64,000 bases of DNA from Paenibacillus sp. GP183 (GTDB lineage Bacteria > Bacillota > Bacilli > Paenibacillales > NBRC-103111), in assembly GCF_900104695.1 (NCBI RefSeq), contig NZ_FNSW01000001.1:5314501-5378500 (forward strand), written 5' to 3'. This document shows positions 51,873 to 61,290 of the stretch, piece after piece. The notes beneath the pieces are model-generated. The model was not told the DNA's origin. It searched no databases and worked only from the letters and a program-made list of their open reading frames with translations. The position numbers were made by a program, and so were the translations under genes. Within the stretch, counting starts at the first letter, position 1, and each line of letters starts with the position of its first letter.

Positions 51873-52577
51873 ATGAAATACGATTTTGAAGATCATTGTT
51901 GGAAAGAACTCGTTAGTGAAGAGCTGCTGGAAATTTATAAACCGTATCGACGGGAAACCTATGTAGGCAAAAAACCAGCCGTGCTGGTGGTCGACCTGTA
52001 TAACCTTGCCTACGAGGGAGGCCCTAAGCCGGTTATTGAATTGCAAAAAGAGTTTCCAAGTTCCTGTGGAATTCATGCCTGGGAAGCCATTGAGCCAACG
52101 AAAAAATTACTCGAGGCTGCAAGATCGAACGGTTACCCTGTCATTTATTTGACGGGAGACCAAAGAACAAGGGAAAAGGGATCGTTTTCCTCAACAAACC
52201 GTAAATCGACTTCTGTAAAAAGTGAAAACTCCTATGAAATATTTCCTGATTTCAAACCGGAACCGGAAAATTTGATCATTTATAAAACAAGGGCAAGCGG
52301 TTTTTACGGTACCCCGTTGTCAGCTTATTTAACGATGATGGGCGTCGACAGCTTGATCGTTTGCGGGGAATCCACGAGCGGCTGCGTACGCGCCAGCGTG
52401 GTCGATGCATACTCCCACGGCCTCCATTCCGTTGTTGTGGAGGAATGCTGTTTTGACCGCAGTCCTTTATCCCACAAAGTCAGTCTGTTTGATCTTCACC
52501 ATAAATACGCCGATGTGATGCACATTGATGAGGTGCTCGAACATCTCGCGAATCGTAATCTGCTGAAAACAGTATGA
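51873..52577 (+). CDS. Isochorismatase-family cysteine hydrolase, copy 1
   Basis: A 234-residue alpha/beta hydrolase of the isochorismatase superfamily (N-carbamoylsarcosine amidohydrolase-like branch). The triad is Asp41 in VLVVDLYN, Lys138 in IIYKTRASGFYGT and Cys171 in CGESTSGCVRASV. This branch cleaves amides or carbamoyl groups; known relatives act on N-carbamoylsarcosine, maleamate or biuret. The E-S before the TSGC block replaces the more usual T-T. A paralogue with the same motif is at 57859 in the same operon. GAGGGGAG precedes the ATG. It is the first gene after the LysR-controlled promoter region. Confidence 0.85.
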   Translation: MKYDFEDHCWKELVSEELLEIYKPYRRETYVGKKPAVLVVDLYNLAYEGGPKPVIELQKEFPSSCGIHAWEAIEPTKKLLEAARSNGYPVIYLTGDQRTREKGSFSSTNRKSTSVKSENSYEIFPDFKPEPENLIIYKTRASGFYGTPLSAYLTMMGVDSLIVCGESTSGCVRASVVDAYSHGLHSVVVEECCFDRSPLSHKVSLFDLHHKYADVMHIDEVLEHLANRNLLKTV

Positions 52578-52641
52578 CAAATCTCTTTGAATCGCATAAA
52601 TGGATTGGATTGGTATAAAACGGTTTGGGTGGTGAAATAAG

Positions 52642-53589
52642 ATGCTCAGCTATTCCATAAAAAGAACTTTGCAGCTGTTTGTGACGATGCTAGGCGTAGT
52701 TTCATTGGTGTTTTTCTCCATTCGTTTGATTCCGGGCGACCCGTCAGCGGCTATGGCAGGGGACAACCTTTCCGGAGAGGCTTTGGAGATATTTCGGCAA
52801 AAGCTGGGGCTTAACGCTCCGCTTTGGATGCAATATCTCGATTATCTCAAAAGTCTTATAAGATTTGATTTGGGAAATACGCTCACGACTTCCCTCCCAA
52901 TTACAGGGCTGCTATTGAAAGCTCTTCCGATCACATTCACTCTAGCTGTATTCACTCTTTTAGTTTCCATCTTGATCGCCATACCTCTTGGAACGGTCGC
53001 CGCTTTCCACGCGAATAAAGGAAGGAGGGCGATGGATAATGCCCTCACCTCGGCTTCGATGGTTGGTGAATTGATGCCTTCTTTCATGTCTTCGCTGCTT
53101 CTGATGCTGCTGCTGTCCCTTACTTTGCATTTGCTGCCGGCGAGCGGCGCAATTCAATTTGATAATCCCTTCATGTTGATGAAGAGGCTGGCGCTGCCTG
53201 TTATCGTTCTTTCCCTTACCCAAATATCCACGCTGGCGAGGATTACCCGTACTTCGGTGCTTGAGGTGTTGAACGAGGATTATGTGAGGACGGCGCGTTC
53301 GATGGGCCTGTCGGAAATTGTTGTGGTATTCAGGCATGCATTAAAAAATTCCATGCTGCCGATTATCACTGTCATTGGTCTAAGCTTCGCAAACCTGTTA
53401 AATGGAGCGGTTATTGTGGAATACATCTTCTCCATACCGGGAAATGGAACTTTGCTGATCAGCGGAATTAACAGCCGGGATTATCCGCTTGTACAAAATG
53501 GTATTTTATTCTACTCCTTTATTTTCATTTTGGTGAATTATATGACGGATTTGATTTACAAAAGAGTCGATCCGAGAGTGCAGACCTAA
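52642..53589 (+). CDS. Dipeptide/oligopeptide-type ABC permease (DppB)
   Basis: A 315-residue permease of the DppB/OppB family with about six membrane helices. Landmarks are the N-terminal LQLFVTMLGVVSLVFFSIRL, the conserved IPGDPSAAMAG loop outside, and the coupling loop DYVRTARSMGLSEIVVVFRH with ALKNSMLPIITVIG after it. It forms the channel with the DppC-like protein. Members carry di- and oligopeptides, nickel, glutathione or opines. The adjacent amidohydrolases suggest an amide or N-acyl compound here. It starts 64 bp after copy 1 of the hydrolase with GGTGG as a weak binding site. Confidence 0.9.
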   Translation: MLSYSIKRTLQLFVTMLGVVSLVFFSIRLIPGDPSAAMAGDNLSGEALEIFRQKLGLNAPLWMQYLDYLKSLIRFDLGNTLTTSLPITGLLLKALPITFTLAVFTLLVSILIAIPLGTVAAFHANKGRRAMDNALTSASMVGELMPSFMSSLLLMLLLSLTLHLLPASGAIQFDNPFMLMKRLALPVIVLSLTQISTLARITRTSVLEVLNEDYVRTARSMGLSEIVVVFRHALKNSMLPIITVIGLSFANLLNGAVIVEYIFSIPGNGTLLISGINSRDYPLVQNGILFYSFIFILVNYMTDLIYKRVDPRVQT

Positions 53590-53619
53590 CCTATTTGGAC
53601 AAAAGGAGGGATATTTGAA

Positions 53620-54507
53620 ATGAACCAAAAAGCCGTTGGAACGCCGTTCAGCCCGGTGGCAAAACCAGCAAGAGTGCACATACCGTATCTGCGGTTTATT
53701 TATGCAAATAAAAGTATTTTATATGCTGTGGTCATCCTCGTTCCTTTTGTGCTTGCAACGATATTTGCTTCTTGGCTTCCCTTGCAGCCACCTTTGGAAT
53801 CGAACGTGCGCGCGAGCTTGCAAGCGCCATCGCTGGAACATCCATTCGGGTCAGATAAACTGGGCAGAGACGTGCTCAGCAGAACTCTGGCGGGAAGTAA
53901 AGTTTCTCTGACTGTGGGCTTTGCCGTTGCGGTCATTTCACTTATTTTTGGTCTTGTTTTGGGAACAATCTCGGGTTTTTACGGAAAGTATGTGGACCGA
54001 ATTATAATGGGGATCGTCGATATTTTCCTTGCTTTCCCATCGCTTTTGCTGGCTATCATGCTGGTGGCCATTCTCGGAGCCGGAATTGGTCCCGTGATCA
54101 TCGCAATTACTGTGGCGGACGTACCCAGATTCATTCGCTTGCAGCGTTCAATCGTGCTCAGCTTAAAATCGCGAACCTATATTGAAGCTGCCAAGACTAT
54201 GAAAGCCTCTCAGGGATGGCTTATGGCCAAACACATCATCCCGAATACGATTGCACCGCTGCTCGTAGCCGCCAGCATTGCCGCTGCCAACGCGATATTG
54301 CTCGAAGCCAGTTTGAGCTTTATAGGGCTTGGAATCAAGCTTCCGGAGCCGTCTCTCGGAAATATTATTAAGGAAGGGCAGCAGTACCTGCAGCAAGCTT
54401 GGTGGATTTCGGCGCTGCCGGGGCTCGCTATTTTTCTCATTGCAATTTCCCTTCATTTTTTATCCGACGGCATTCGCCAAAAGCTGGATCCAAAAGCAAG
54501 GAAATAA
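53620..54507 (+). CDS. Dipeptide/oligopeptide-type ABC permease (DppC)
   Basis: A 295-residue DppC/OppC-type permease. An N-terminal cytoplasmic tail leads to the first helix (SILYAVVILVPFVLATIFAS). The family blocks EHPFGSDKLGRDVLSRTLAG and SRTYIEAAKTMKASQGWLMA follow, with a last helix near LPGLAIFLIAISLHFLSDGI. It pairs with DppB. AGGAGGG is 7-8 nt before the ATG, and the gene starts 30 bp after dppB. Nothing unusual is seen in it. Confidence 0.9.
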   Translation: MNQKAVGTPFSPVAKPARVHIPYLRFIYANKSILYAVVILVPFVLATIFASWLPLQPPLESNVRASLQAPSLEHPFGSDKLGRDVLSRTLAGSKVSLTVGFAVAVISLIFGLVLGTISGFYGKYVDRIIMGIVDIFLAFPSLLLAIMLVAILGAGIGPVIIAITVADVPRFIRLQRSIVLSLKSRTYIEAAKTMKASQGWLMAKHIIPNTIAPLLVAASIAAANAILLEASLSFIGLGIKLPEPSLGNIIKEGQQYLQQAWWISALPGLAIFLIAISLHFLSDGIRQKLDPKARK

Positions 54508-54542
54508 ACGTAACCCCACTTGTAATGTCATGAGGAGGGCAC

Positions 54543-56549
54543 ATGATAGATATGGAAGCTGTTCAAAAGAAACCGGTCTTGCAAGTTCGTGATTTGAATA
54601 CTCATTTTTTTACGGATTCGGGTACGGTGAAGGCGGTAAACGGCGTTTCTTTTGATCTTCTGCGCGGAGAACGTTTGGCCATTGTCGGCGAAAGCGGTTC
54701 GGGCAAAAGCGCGATGGCTATGTCCCTGATCCAATTGCTGGCTTTTCCCGGCAAAGTGGTTTCAGGCAGCACCAAGCTGGAAGGCAGGGAGCTCATCGGG
54801 CTGGGAGAACGGGAATTAAATAAGCTCCGTGGGAGCGCAATCGGCACCATTTTTCAAGATCCAATGTCGTCGCTCGACCCGGTCATGAAGATCGAAGACC
54901 AGATGGTAAAGCCGATTCGGATGCATTTGAAATTAAACGCTAAAGATGCGCGCAGCTTGGCCGTTAATCTTTTGGCGCGCGTCGGCATTCCTGATGCGGA
55001 TAAACGAATATCCGCTTATCCGTTTGAACTCAGCGGAGGCATGAGGCAGCGTGTCATGATTGCGATGGCGCTATCCTGCAACCCGAAGCTGATCATTGCC
55101 GACGAACCGACGACCGCTCTGGATGTAACCATTCAGGCACAAATTGTCCAATTGTTAAAAGAATTGGCGGAAACGACAGGCACCACTATGATGTTCATTA
55201 CTCATGATTTGGGGCTGGTTGCCCGCTTCGCGCAAAAGGTGGCGGTCATGTATGCCGGAAAGATCATTGAATTCGGAACGGTTCATGAAATTTTCAGCCA
55301 GCCGAAGCATCCGTATACGCAAAGCTTGCTCAAGGCGATACCAAGCGTCGCCGGGGAAAAGAAGAACCGGCTTTTGCAAATTCAAGGTTTCCCGCCCGAT
55401 ATGAAATTGCCGGTTACCGGTTGTTCTTATAAAGATCGATGCCCGGCTGCTATCGACCGCTGTTATCTGGAATCGCCTGATCTTACCTTGCGGGGCGGCA
55501 ATCAATCGGCTGCTTGCTGGCTGGAAAATGGGTTAATGAGTGAAGGGGAAGACAAAATCGTTGAACTTTTGAGCTACAAATACGTCAAGTCCATGGATTC
55601 AGAAAAGACGAAGGAAGTATATGCAAGCGACACTGTTTTGAAAATCCAGGATTTGAACAAGCATTTTACGAAAAAATCGTTGGTCCCGTGGAAGAAAAGT
55701 ACGGTCATCCGCGCCGTCAATGGCATTAATATGACCCTGAAGAGAGGCGAAACGATCGGCATTGTTGGGGAAAGCGGCTGCGGCAAAAGCACAACTGCCA
55801 GGATGCTGCTGGATTTGGATAAGCCTACTTCAGGGAGCATCCACATGGATGGAAATATCCAGATCGTTTTCCAAGATCCCTATTCTTCATTCAACCCGAA
55901 AATGAAAATCAGTGATATTATCGGAGAACCGCTTAATGTGCAAAAGATCGGCACTAAAGAGGAACGCAAACAGAAAGTGCGGGATTTGATTCAGAAGGTC
56001 GGGCTTGAAACGTCATATTTGGACCGTTATCCCAGTCAGTTAAGCGGCGGACAGCGCCAGCGCATAGGGATTGCAAGATCGCTCGCATTGAATCCAACCG
56101 TCATTGTTGCGGACGAACCGACATCGGCGCTGGACGTCTCCGTCAGGGCGCAAATCATTAATCTGCTGTGCGATTTAAAAGAAGAGATGGGGCTTAGTTT
56201 TATCTTTATTTCCCATGATCTGTCAACCGTTCGCTATATTTCCGATACGATTGCGGTTATGTATTTGGGTGAAATCGTAGAAAGCGGCCCTGCTGAAGAA
56301 ATATTCAATAACCCCGCCCATCCTTATACGAAGGCTCTGCTTAGCGCCGTTCCCGTGCCGGACCCAAGGGTGGAAGAAAGCAGGAATATTGAATTGCTTC
56401 AAGGGGAATTGCCTAGCTTGGCGAACCCGCCAACAGGCTGCGCGTTTAGTTCCCGCTGCCCTCAAGTAACGGAAAGATGCATGCAAGAAAAACCAAAACT
56501 CGAAGATTACCGAGTGAGCAGAAAGGTCTCCTGCCATGTTGTCTCCTGA
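54543..56549 (+). CDS. Fused DppD-DppF-type ABC transporter ATPase
   Basis: A 668-residue protein with two complete ATPase domains. Domain 1 (about residues 8-330): Walker A GESGSGKSAM, signature LSGGMRQRVMIAMAL, Walker B LIIADEPTTALD, then the oligopeptide-type C-tail PVTGCSYKDRCPAAIDRC. Domain 2 (about 355-665): Walker A GESGCGKSTTA, signature LSGGQRQRIGIARSL, Walker B VIVADEPTSALD, and tail PTGCAFSSRCPQVTERC. The Cys residues in each tail fit the Fe-S or Zn site reported in DppD/F proteins. Such fusions are known (GsiA-like). It powers the DppBC channel. Its end overlaps the MFS gene by 14 bp. Confidence 0.92.
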   Translation: MIDMEAVQKKPVLQVRDLNTHFFTDSGTVKAVNGVSFDLLRGERLAIVGESGSGKSAMAMSLIQLLAFPGKVVSGSTKLEGRELIGLGERELNKLRGSAIGTIFQDPMSSLDPVMKIEDQMVKPIRMHLKLNAKDARSLAVNLLARVGIPDADKRISAYPFELSGGMRQRVMIAMALSCNPKLIIADEPTTALDVTIQAQIVQLLKELAETTGTTMMFITHDLGLVARFAQKVAVMYAGKIIEFGTVHEIFSQPKHPYTQSLLKAIPSVAGEKKNRLLQIQGFPPDMKLPVTGCSYKDRCPAAIDRCYLESPDLTLRGGNQSAACWLENGLMSEGEDKIVELLSYKYVKSMDSEKTKEVYASDTVLKIQDLNKHFTKKSLVPWKKSTVIRAVNGINMTLKRGETIGIVGESGCGKSTTARMLLDLDKPTSGSIHMDGNIQIVFQDPYSSFNPKMKISDIIGEPLNVQKIGTKEERKQKVRDLIQKVGLETSYLDRYPSQLSGGQRQRIGIARSLALNPTVIVADEPTSALDVSVRAQIINLLCDLKEEMGLSFIFISHDLSTVRYISDTIAVMYLGEIVESGPAEEIFNNPAHPYTKALLSAVPVPDPRVEESRNIELLQGELPSLANPPTGCAFSSRCPQVTERCMQEKPKLEDYRVSRKVSCHVVS

Positions 56550-57834
56550 GTTTTACAGGAAATTCGGCATTTATGGCGGAGGCTTTTTTTATACCATTAC
56601 CGGCATGGCGCAGCCCTTTTTCTCACTCTATGCGCAGGAAGCCGGCGCCTCTACAGCAGCGATCGGGTTCTTGGTTACGATGCGTGCGATTCTGCCTATC
56701 TTTATCGCGATGCCGATAGGGCAGCTGATCGATTCGATCGGCCCCATGCGAATGTTGAAATACGGAAGCGTCTCACTTATTTTATCGCTGTTTGCCAATA
56801 TAATTGCCAATAGTTTATGGATGATGGCGATATCACAAGTATTTATGGGCATTTGCGTCCTTATCATGTCGTCATGCTTCCAGGTGCTGGTTTCCGAAGG
56901 TCGAAAAAAGGAGCGTAACGGCAGCATCAATAAATATTCGATGTGGATGTCTGCTGGCGGGATGCTGGGACCGTTAATCGGCGGGGGCGTAACCTCTTTA
57001 TTCGTTAACAAAATGTTCGGTTATAAATTTACTTTCGGCGCAGCTTGTATAGCCTCAATCCTGTTTTTTATATTATTGCTTGTGATTGCCAAAGGCTATA
57101 AGCATGCTGAAGCTGAAAAATCTGTGAAACCTAAAGATCTGCTGAAGGCGAAAGGCATCCTCGACAGTTACGTCAGCGGTTGGCATCTAATGAAATTTCG
57201 CTCTGTCCAGTTCGGATTGGTCGCTACTTTCCTGATCATGTACATTCAATCGCTGTATATGAGCTTCATGCCGATTTATTTGGATGGACTTGGATACTCA
57301 ACATTGCTTATTTCAGCCATCATTTCAATACGTGGTTTAGCCAGTATGCTGTCCAGATACGGTTTAGGGTGGTTAATGCGCCTGGCGTCTATGGAGCGGA
57401 TATTGATAATAGCCGGCATTATTGCCTCCATTGGCGTTGTGCTGACGCCGCTCGCCGGTTTGCACATGGCGTGGATTATTATTTTGGTTATGGTCATTGG
57501 AGGCGCGGTTGGGATCAATCAGCCGGTGAGCATCATGATTATGGTCGATGACGACCAGGGGCCTAATCGCGGCAAACTGATGGGCATGCGCCTGATCATG
57601 AATCGAATATCGCAAATTTTGAGCCCGGCGATATTCGGAGTCTTGGGTCAAACACTCGGGTTAACGATTGCATTTTACGTGGGCGGAGGGTTTCTGGTTG
57701 CAGCCATGCTTGGATTTTCGTTGTTTACCTCGTTGAAATGGAAGTCGCAAACACCAGGCATCGAACCACCCGAGGAGGAACCGAAGGAGCCCTTCTCTAT
57801 GCCGCAGCCAAAGTCGAATGAAAGAGCTTTATAA
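56536..57834 (+). CDS. Major facilitator superfamily transporter
   Basis: A 432-residue MFS protein with 12 predicted helices. The first helix begins FGIYGGGFFYTITGMAQPFF. Motif A-like residues (PIGQLIDSIGPMRMLKYG) follow helix 2. A long central loop has HAEAEKSVKPKDLLKAKG, and the C-terminus is Pro/Glu-rich (GIEPPEEEPKEP). The sequence does not tell import from export. Placed between an ABC importer and an amidohydrolase, it may export a product of hydrolysis or import a related substrate. It overlaps the ATPase gene by 14 bp, with AAAGG before its ATG, so translation is coupled. Confidence 0.85.
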   Translation: MLSPEFYRKFGIYGGGFFYTITGMAQPFFSLYAQEAGASTAAIGFLVTMRAILPIFIAMPIGQLIDSIGPMRMLKYGSVSLILSLFANIIANSLWMMAISQVFMGICVLIMSSCFQVLVSEGRKKERNGSINKYSMWMSAGGMLGPLIGGGVTSLFVNKMFGYKFTFGAACIASILFFILLLVIAKGYKHAEAEKSVKPKDLLKAKGILDSYVSGWHLMKFRSVQFGLVATFLIMYIQSLYMSFMPIYLDGLGYSTLLISAIISIRGLASMLSRYGLGWLMRLASMERILIIAGIIASIGVVLTPLAGLHMAWIIILVMVIGGAVGINQPVSIMIMVDDDQGPNRGKLMGMRLIMNRISQILSPAIFGVLGQTLGLTIAFYVGGGFLVAAMLGFSLFTSLKWKSQTPGIEPPEEEPKEPFSMPQPKSNERAL

Positions 57835-57858
57835 CAAAAAACAGGGAGGAATTTGGAA

Positions 57859-58584
57859 ATGGATATGACAAAAGAGTGGGAACGATTTTTTACGGAGCAA
57901 GACAAGGAGCATTATAAATTATGGGGCAAAAAAGAACCTTTCGGGTTCGGAAAAAGCCCGGCGCTTCTGCTCATCGACATCTACTATGGAGTTCTCGGAT
58001 TGAAGAGAGAGCCGCTGATGGAGCAGATCAAGTATCTTCCAGGCGGCATGGGACTCGAGGGCTGGGAAGCTGTGGACCGCGCGGCAGAGCTGCTGGCCGC
58101 AGCCCGGGCGAACAATATTCCGGTCATCCATGTCACGAAACTGGATACGGACGGCGTCATCGGTTGGGGAGGCAAAATAGGCAGAAGGCCGACGAACATT
58201 CCGGAGGAGCTTCGCAGAAAAATGAGTGATATTGTCGAAGAAGTTGCGCCCCAGCCCGGAGAGGTGGTACTTCGCAAAGCGGCTCCGAGCGCGTTTAATG
58301 GAACTGTGCTCGCATATCAGCTTCGCTCCATGGGTATCGATACGCTGATTGCCTGCGGCGAATCGACGAGCGGATGCGTACGGTCAACTGTAGTTGACGG
58401 CGCAACGAACCGCTATCATATGGGTGTCGTGGCTGAAGCTTGTTTTGACCGTACCCAGATGTCCCACTACGTGAACCTGTTCGACTTGCATCAAAAATAC
58501 GCCGATGTCATTGACCGCTTTGAAGCAACAACCTATTTTGCAGAAATCGCCTCCGAAAGGAAGAAGGAGCACGCAACAATATAA
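57859..58584 (+). CDS. Isochorismatase-family cysteine hydrolase, copy 2
   Basis: A 241-residue paralogue of the hydrolase at 51873. The triad is Asp40 in LLLIDIYY, Lys140 in VVLRKAAPSAFNGT and Cys173 in CGESTSGCVRSTV. Both share the block LFDLHxKYADV near the C-terminus and the unusual GESTSGCVR. The region around residues 95-115 (LDTDGVIGWGGKIGRRP) differs from copy 1 (RTREKGSFSSTNRKS), so the substrates may differ. ATG 57859 has GGGAGGA 8 nt upstream; TTG 57853 is too close to it. It is followed by the solute-binding protein of the importer. Confidence 0.87.
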   Translation: MDMTKEWERFFTEQDKEHYKLWGKKEPFGFGKSPALLLIDIYYGVLGLKREPLMEQIKYLPGGMGLEGWEAVDRAAELLAAARANNIPVIHVTKLDTDGVIGWGGKIGRRPTNIPEELRRKMSDIVEEVAPQPGEVVLRKAAPSAFNGTVLAYQLRSMGIDTLIACGESTSGCVRSTVVDGATNRYHMGVVAEACFDRTQMSHYVNLFDLHQKYADVIDRFEATTYFAEIASERKKEHATI

Positions 58585-58681
58585 TATATACGGCATGGCA
58601 ATTCCGCTTCAGAAAACCAAACAATGCTCAACGGATTTGTTGGACTAAAAAACTTATAAATAGAAGAAGAGGGATCATGCT

Positions 58682-60286
58682 ATGATAAAAGGATTCAGAG
58701 TTGCCCGCCTGTTGGCACTGCTTCTATCTGTTGCTTTCATTTTCGCGGCTTGCTCCAACAACGGCAATTCCAAACAAGATGCTTCTGCAGCCAGTCCAGC
58801 AAATTCCGGGGGTACGGCGAAGGCTGCGGACAAAGTGCTGAAAGTCCGTACTTACGACGATTTTGCCGGATACGATCCTGCCTCCATTTTCCGAACGGAA
58901 AACGAAAATATCGCTTTCAATATTTATAGCGGTTTGGTGTCGTATGATTCAAAGACAGGTGCAATCGTTCCCGATCTCGCGGATAAATGGGAATCGAGCG
59001 ACAATAAAACATGGACGTTCCATTTGCGTAAAGGGGTCAAGTGGCAAAAAGGATATGGCGAGCTGACGGCTGCCGATGTCATATACTCATACCAACGTAT
59101 CATTGATCCGAAAACAGCATCACCATACGCAAACGACTTCGGCAACATTGCATCGGTCGAAGCCCCCGATAATTATACAGTCGTGTATAAGCTGAAGACA
59201 GTGGACGGCAATTTTCCTCATATCGTCGCCAACTATCACCAGGGACAAATTGTTAAAAAGGAAGCCGTAGAAAAGTTTGGAGACCAATACAAATGGAATC
59301 CTGTCGGCACTGGTCCCTTTGAATTGGAAAGCTTAAAGCCGAATCAAGAAATCGTGCTTGCGCGCCATGCCGACTATTTCAAAGGACCTGCGCCGCTAAG
59401 CAAAATCATTTTCACCATCATCAAGGATGATGACACAGCCGGTATTGCGCTGCAGAACGGTGAAGTCGATTTGGCCATGCGAATTGATCGTACGGAAACG
59501 GTTCAAAGACTGCAAAAGGCCGGTTTTCTTATGAATACCCGTCAAGACAGGGCTGTTAATGTCATGGTATTCAACACGTCCGTCAAGCCTCTCGATAACG
59601 TTAAGGTAAGACAGGCTTATGCGTACGCAATCGATTGGCCAACAATTATCAAGACAACTTATCCGCTGTTGGAATCGCCGACCATTAACTTGCTGCCCAA
59701 GTGGATGGATGTATATACAGCCGATGTTCCAAAGTATGATTTCAATCCGGAAAAAGCGAAGCAGCTGCTTGCTGAAGCGGGCTTGCCGAACGGCTTTACC
59801 ATCCATCAGCTTACGACATCGTCATCAGGCATAACCGAAGATCTGCAGTTGGTCCAAGAGTATCTGAAAAAAGTGGGCATCACCCTGCAATTTGAACTTG
59901 TGGATTCGCCAACGTATAACAAGCGGAGAAATAGCGGCGAATTTGAAATATCTTCAAGACTGCTGCCTGCAATCAATCCAGATACAATTCTTTTCAGCTA
60001 CCTGCACCCATCTAACATAGTGCCCAAAGGTCTTAACGGAGCAAGGTACAATAATCCGGATCTGACAGCCAAATTGGAAGCGGCACGTTCCGAAGTAAAT
60101 CCTGACAAAAGAAAGCAGTTATACGCGGAAGTGCAGAAAATTGCCTTGACGGATATGCCTTACTTGCCGTATTATTCCGCACACACCATTTGGCCGAGTT
60201 ATGATTATGTCACCAATGTAAATGTTAACCCGATTTCACAGGTTAATTATTACGAGGTCGACATGAAACCGAAAAAAGGGAAATGA
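58682..60286 (+). CDS. Dpp/Opp-type solute-binding lipoprotein (SBP_bac_5)
   Basis: A 534-residue extracellular binding protein. The signal peptide LLALLLSVAFIFAACSNN carries the lipobox FAAC at about residues 20-23. SBP_bac_5 landmarks follow: LADKWESSDNKTWTFHLRKG, VKWQKGYGELTAADVIYSYQ, and later VRQAYAYAIDWPTIIKTTYP. Length and pattern suit a binding protein for peptides or similar amides. It belongs to the DppBC importer but comes last, after the second hydrolase, with a 97-bp gap that may hold its own promoter. GAGGGA is the ribosome binding site. A strong terminator follows. Confidence 0.9.
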   Translation: MIKGFRVARLLALLLSVAFIFAACSNNGNSKQDASAASPANSGGTAKAADKVLKVRTYDDFAGYDPASIFRTENENIAFNIYSGLVSYDSKTGAIVPDLADKWESSDNKTWTFHLRKGVKWQKGYGELTAADVIYSYQRIIDPKTASPYANDFGNIASVEAPDNYTVVYKLKTVDGNFPHIVANYHQGQIVKKEAVEKFGDQYKWNPVGTGPFELESLKPNQEIVLARHADYFKGPAPLSKIIFTIIKDDDTAGIALQNGEVDLAMRIDRTETVQRLQKAGFLMNTRQDRAVNVMVFNTSVKPLDNVKVRQAYAYAIDWPTIIKTTYPLLESPTINLLPKWMDVYTADVPKYDFNPEKAKQLLAEAGLPNGFTIHQLTTSSSGITEDLQLVQEYLKKVGITLQFELVDSPTYNKRRNSGEFEISSRLLPAINPDTILFSYLHPSNIVPKGLNGARYNNPDLTAKLEAARSEVNPDKRKQLYAEVQKIALTDMPYLPYYSAHTIWPSYDYVTNVNVNPISQVNYYEVDMKPKKGK

Positions 60287-60319
60287 TGAACAAAGAAGCC
60301 CCCATTTGGGGGACTCAGG

Positions 60320-60359
60320 CTGTCGAGAAAGTCCAAAGGACTTTTTCGGCAGTTTTTTT
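60320..60359 (+). terminator. Terminator of the isochorismatase-Dpp operon
   Basis: CTGTCGAGAAAGTCC pairs with GGACTTTTTCGGCAG over AAA with a few mismatches, then seven T. A smaller CCCCCATTTGGGGG hairpin lies just before it. Confidence 0.85.
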
Positions 60360-60373
60360 CTATGTTTTGTATT

Positions 60374-61150
60374 TCAGTGTGCAGCTTTTTCTTTGTCTTT
60401 GTCTTTTTCATTTTTTGTATCTAAAGTTTCTAAAGCTTGTAAGCCCAGTTTTGCAAGTACATAATGACCATCGATAGTTGGATGAACATCGTATGGGATC
60501 ACCAAGATGTTTTGTTTTCCGGCAAAAGCTGAGAACGCATCAGCGACGACAATGCTTGGATCGCTGTCATACGATTTGATGATCATATTTGGTAAAGCGA
60601 GCAATGCGCCTGCCTGCAGATCTAAGCCATAAAACGGATTGTAGATATTATAGAGAATAATTGGCGCTTTGGTAACCGAGCGAATTTCGCTGATAATGGC
60701 TGTCAAGTTCATGCCGTATTGTTGTGTAATTAGACCAATCACCTGCATATCTGCCAAAGTGGGTGTATAACCGGGAATGCTGATCAGTTTTTCAATGATC
60801 GGCTTAGTCCCCTGAAGAAAGTCATTGCTTCCTATTTCCAGCGTAATGACGTTTGCATGAGCAAGTGCATCGCGGTAGCCTTTCGTTTTCAATAAGGCCA
60901 GCAAATCCCCAGATTTAGCTCCCCCGACGGCTAGATTGCTCACTTGGTAGTCATCCTCGCTATTTGCAATCAAAGACGGGAATGCTTGGTCAGAAGGTCT
61001 ATCATTTGTGGGAGATAAATTCCAGCCGAAGGTAATGGAATCACCTAGTGCCACTAAAGATTTTTGGCTTTTTGCAAAGACCGCCTGAGAAAATAACATA
61101 GACAAAAGCAAACCAACCAAAAGTACACTCAACAACTTTTTTGATTTCAT
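60374..61150 (-). CDS. Secreted SGNH/GDSL-type hydrolase
   Basis: A 258-residue SGNH hydrolase with a Sec signal peptide (KLLSVLLVGLLLSMLFSQAV, cleavage near AFA at 24-26). Block I is ALGDSITFGWN with nucleophile Ser38. Block III is EIGSNDFLQG with the oxyanion Asn. Block V is PYDVHPTIDGH with Asp and His. The family hydrolyses esters of lipids, acetylated sugars or similar. The C-terminal tail is highly charged (KNEKDKDKEK), perhaps for binding to the cell surface. It seems to be a single-gene unit. Its end faces the terminator of the Dpp operon. Confidence 0.88.
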   Translation of the reverse strand: MKSKKLLSVLLVGLLLSMLFSQAVFAKSQKSLVALGDSITFGWNLSPTNDRPSDQAFPSLIANSEDDYQVSNLAVGGAKSGDLLALLKTKGYRDALAHANVITLEIGSNDFLQGTKPIIEKLISIPGYTPTLADMQVIGLITQQYGMNLTAIISEIRSVTKAPIILYNIYNPFYGLDLQAGALLALPNMIIKSYDSDPSIVVADAFSAFAGKQNILVIPYDVHPTIDGHYVLAKLGLQALETLDTKNEKDKDKEKAAH

Positions 61151-61290
61151 ATCTTCCTCCTAATTGAGATTAATAGATTTCCCTTTTGGGACGCGCCATT
61201 TGATCTTAACATTTTATCGTGGAAGAATATGTCATTATCCGATGTCGATCTATGCCTTTCTAGTCCTATTTTTAACATATGATAGAACGC

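Noticed and set aside
51873-58584. Rut uracil pathway (the isochorismatase proteins as RutB)
   Set aside because: No RutA monooxygenase, RutC, RutD or RutF is present, and the Dpp-type importer does not fit; the active-site block resembles carbamoylsarcosine-type enzymes more.
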